From the NCBI GenBank assembly GCA_020636005.1, contig JACJYR010000001.1, forward strand, positions 1,064,001 through 1,128,000: 64,000 bases of DNA, given 5' to 3'. The stretch is from Lewinellaceae bacterium (lineage in GTDB: Bacteria > Bacteroidota > Bacteroidia > Chitinophagales > Saprospiraceae). This document shows, one piece after another, positions 61,938 to 64,000 of this stretch. The position numbers and the translations under genes are program-made. The notes under the pieces were generated by a model. The model searched no databases and was not told where the DNA came from. It saw only the letters and a program-made list of their open reading frames with translations. Numbering within the stretch: position 1 is the first letter of the stretch; each line of letters opens with the position of its first letter.

Positions 61938-63419
61938 ATGTCGCTTCTCAAAAAACTCGCCGGCGAAACCGCCATCTACGGCCTCAGCAGCATCGTCGGG
62001 CGGGTATTGAACTACCTGCTGATGCCGCTCTACGTCAGGCTTTTCACCAAAGTAGAGTATGGCATCGTCTCCGAGCTATACGCTTTGACGGGCTTTCTCA
62101 TGGTGCTGTTCATCTACCGCATGGAGACGGCGTTTTTCCGCTACGGCACGGAGGAGGAAAACCGGGAGGAGGCATTTTCAACGGCGCTTTGGTCGGTCAT
62201 CGGCACCTCGTTTTTCTTTTCCCTGGCCATTCTGGTTTTTTCAAAAAACATCACCGCCTGGCTGGACTATGCGCCGGAAATGCACACGTTCGTCACCATT
62301 TTCGGCCTCATCCTCGCCTTCGACACCCTGGCGGAAATACCGCTCGCCCGCCTTCGCCTGGAACACCGGGCGAAGCGGTTTGCCTTTGTACGCCTAACGG
62401 GCATTGCCATCAACGTGGGCCTCAACCTGTTCTTCCTGCTGCTTTGCCCCTGGCTGTTGGAGCAGGGCATCATGGTGGGTTTTATGGAAAAAGTCTATCA
62501 TCCCGAATTCGGCGTCGGCTATATTTTCCTCTCCAACCTGGCCGCCAGTACTGTGGTTTTGCTGTTGTTGTTGCCGGAAATACGGCGGATAAAATGGCAA
62601 TTCGACCCCCGCCTGTGGCGCACCATGTTCCTCTACGCCGCCCCGCTGATACTGGCCAGCCTGGCGGGCATCGTCAACGAAATGCTCGACCGGGAACTGC
62701 TCAAACACCTGCTGCCCGGCACCACCGAAGAAAACCTCGCCCAATTGGGCATCTATTCCGGCTGCTACAAACTGGCCATGCTAATGAGCCTTTTCATACA
62801 AGCCTTCCGCTACGCTGCCGAGCCGTTCTTTTTTGCGAATGCAAAACACAAGGACGCCAAGGTGCTGTACGGCGACGTGACGAAATATTTCACTATCGCT
62901 GGAGCCATCGCTTTTCTTTTTGTCATGCTGTATTTGGATTTGTTCAAACTCATCCTCCCGGAAGGCTATTGGGTCGGTTTGTCCGTCGTGCCAATTTTGC
63001 TTTTGGCCAACCTATTTCTCGGCCTCTATTACAATGTCTCCATTTGGTACAAACTCACCGACCAGACCATGCTCGGTGGCTGGATAGCCCTCGGTGGGGC
63101 AGCGATCACGATCGTCCTCAATGTATGGTGGATTCCAACCATCGGCTACATGGGCAGCGCCTGGGCGACCCTGATTTGCTATGCTTCCATGACGGTGGCC
63201 TGCTGGTGGTGGGGGCGGAAGTATTACCCGGTGCAATATGATTTGGGGAAAATGGCGCTGTATATTGGGTTGGCAGTGGGTTTTGTTTTTTTGGCGCAAT
63301 ATGCCGGCAACAACTTCGCTGCTTTACAAATGATAAAGTATGGTGTAAATACCGCTTTCTTTCTTGCGTTTCTGGGCGTGGTATGGCGATTGGAAAAAAA
63401 GCATTTCGATACGATTTGA
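61938..63419 (+). CDS. Polysaccharide flippase (Wzx/MATE-like, MVF superfamily)
   Basis: The product is 493 residues from the ATG at 61938 (MSLLKKLAGETAIYGLSSIV, the typical start of this family). In-frame codons upstream to 61713 run through the repeat words and are rejected. There are about 13-14 hydrophobic helices over the length, as in oligosaccharide flippases. The first helix pair has the usual YGLSSIVGRVLNYLLMPLYVRLF pattern split over two segments. It should move lipid-linked glycan units across the inner membrane for surface polysaccharide. No polymerase or glycosyltransferase cluster is adjacent in the window; the nearest relevant genes are the NTase at 55011 and the GT39-like protein at 26778. 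Confidence 0.92.
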   Translation: MSLLKKLAGETAIYGLSSIVGRVLNYLLMPLYVRLFTKVEYGIVSELYALTGFLMVLFIYRMETAFFRYGTEEENREEAFSTALWSVIGTSFFFSLAILVFSKNITAWLDYAPEMHTFVTIFGLILAFDTLAEIPLARLRLEHRAKRFAFVRLTGIAINVGLNLFFLLLCPWLLEQGIMVGFMEKVYHPEFGVGYIFLSNLAASTVVLLLLLPEIRRIKWQFDPRLWRTMFLYAAPLILASLAGIVNEMLDRELLKHLLPGTTEENLAQLGIYSGCYKLAMLMSLFIQAFRYAAEPFFFANAKHKDAKVLYGDVTKYFTIAGAIAFLFVMLYLDLFKLILPEGYWVGLSVVPILLLANLFLGLYYNVSIWYKLTDQTMLGGWIALGGAAITIVLNVWWIPTIGYMGSAWATLICYASMTVACWWWGRKYYPVQYDLGKMALYIGLAVGFVFLAQYAGNNFAALQMIKYGVNTAFFLAFLGVVWRLEKKHFDTI

Positions 63420-63699
63420 TCTCCGGCAGCCAAAAGCGCCTTTAGCGACCAAGCGCCTGATTACCTGCGAATTACCTTTTCTGTTTTAAAAAATCTGCAA
63501 CAATAGTCCAGCAACTTTTCCCTCCCTGCAACAATAATCCAGCTATTTGCAACAATAATGAAGGCGCTTTGGGAGGCTTGGCTTACATCTTTGCCCTGGT
63601 TGTTCTCAAGGTAGATGTAGGTACCACTTTACCTTGTGGATAGTTTTCTTAACTACTTCTTCATCAAGAAAATCAAGCTTCATTTCTAAAACCATTGAC
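63420..63699. other. Gene-free stretch with short direct repeats
   Basis: About 280 bases before the final lipoprotein gene. The word TGCAACAATA(G/A)TCCAGC occurs at 63496 and 63527 and in shortened form at 63548. I see no terminator hairpin after the flippase gene. Confidence 0.5.
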
Positions 63700-63750
63700 A
63701 TGAAAAAATTACTGCTTACCCACATGAAATCACGAAGAACCAAAAAATGA
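63700..63750 (+). CDS. 16-codon open frame overlapping the lipoprotein start by ATGA
   Basis: MKKLLLTHMKSRRTKK is encoded directly before the lipoprotein gene; its stop overlaps the next ATG in an ATGA. The arrangement is that of a leader peptide or translational coupling, but chance cannot be excluded. Confidence 0.25.
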   Translation: MKKLLLTHMKSRRTKK

Positions 63751-64000
63751 GATACATAATATTACTAATCATTGCTTTCCCCTTCCTGCCCGGATGCGTT
63801 CAAGAGCCAGTGGATATTAATAATGCCATTGAATGCATCCCTGATTCATTTGTCGGAGTATGGGAATATCAATCTACTGATGGGATTGTGCTTGATTCAA
63901 TCCCGGACATTATCATTGAATTGTCCAATGCTGAAAAACAGGGTGACTTATTGATAAATGGAAGATATCATTACATCAATACAGTTGCTGGTTGCACAGC
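63747..64000 (+). CDS. Small lipoprotein, 3' end outside the window
   Basis: The frame is open for 84 codons to the right edge. The start MRYIILLIIAFPFLPGC is a lipoprotein signal with the Cys at residue 17. The rest (FVGVWEYQSTDGIVLD, PDIIIELSNAEK) has the G-x-W-x-x followed by beta strands that resembles small lipocalin-like lipoproteins of Bacteroidota, a weak match. The region has lower G/C than most of the window. Function unknown. Confidence 0.75.
   Translation, partial: MRYIILLIIAFPFLPGCVQEPVDINNAIECIPDSFVGVWEYQSTDGIVLDSIPDIIIELSNAEKQGDLLINGRYHYINTVAGCT

Noticed and set aside
1..64000. CRISPR arrays, tRNA or rRNA genes, prophage or an intact insertion sequence
   Set aside because: No regularly spaced repeats with unique spacers, no TTCGA-type T-arm with matching acceptor stem, no conserved rRNA words and no transposase or integrase frame were found by eye on either strand.

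Overview
The window looks like a chromosome segment of a free-living member of the Bacteroidota, most likely the Saprospiria (Lewinella / Haliscomenobacter type). The evidence is the two kinds of type IX secretion (T9SS) C-terminal sorting domain, the large PKD, HYR and SprB-like surface proteins, the short 289-residue primary sigma factor, lipoproteins without a proteobacterial-style export context, and a few TAnnTTTG promoter elements. The genus is my inference and cannot be fixed from the sequence alone. No tRNA, rRNA, CRISPR array, phage module or transposase gene was seen.

Layout. 1-7.4 kb: a partial secreted repeat protein, an M43 metalloprotease and a 1457-residue PKD protein with a gliding-type sorting domain. 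7.4-8.6 kb: a gene-free stretch with a strong terminator and a nested tandem repeat. 8.6-12.5 kb: a propeller-sensor histidine kinase facing a LytTR response regulator. 12.8-19.9 kb: acyl-ACP thioesterase, S41 C-terminal protease, Lrp/AsnC regulator, a secreted CARDB-like protein, the primary sigma factor and a START-like protein. 20.6-28.3 kb: an 1869-residue T9SS adhesin and a GT39-type membrane glycosyltransferase. 28.6-34.7 kb: a YdeI/DUF1905 protein, the malic enzyme-phosphotransacetylase fusion and a secreted vanadium haloperoxidase carrying MopE-type metal-binding repeats. 34.9-45.8 kb, all on the minus strand: a DUF5723 outer-membrane protein, a large lipoprotein, an M1 aminopeptidase lipoprotein, and an oligopeptide ABC permease with its binding protein. 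45.9-53.2 kb, mostly plus: an SDR epimerase, a Bat-type VWA protein, a rhodanese, a small membrane protein and an HYR/dockerin-like protein. 53.2-56.5 kb: TPR protein, sugar nucleotidyltransferase and dUTPase. 56.8-64 kb: a membrane-bound winged-helix regulator, a DUF3298 plus ExbD-like lipoprotein, an M42 peptidase, a polysaccharide flippase and a partial lipoprotein.

The genes are mostly single units or pairs rather than long operons. The common thread is the envelope: secreted adhesins, proteases that digest extracellular protein, peptide uptake, outer-membrane proteins and polysaccharide export, as expected of a surface-attached or gliding degrader of biopolymers.

The most unusual content is between the genes. 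A ~113-bp element recurs five times nearly unchanged plus twice in diverged form, always between genes. It has imperfect terminal inverted repeats, mostly TA flanks, and two internal stems that keep pairing while their primary sequence changes. Several other long inverted repeats (at 17.9, 26.3, 43.8, 48.4 and 61.6 kb) look like MITE- or REP-type relics. A set of four phased TGTAAA repeats precedes the winged-helix regulator gene and may be its own operator.
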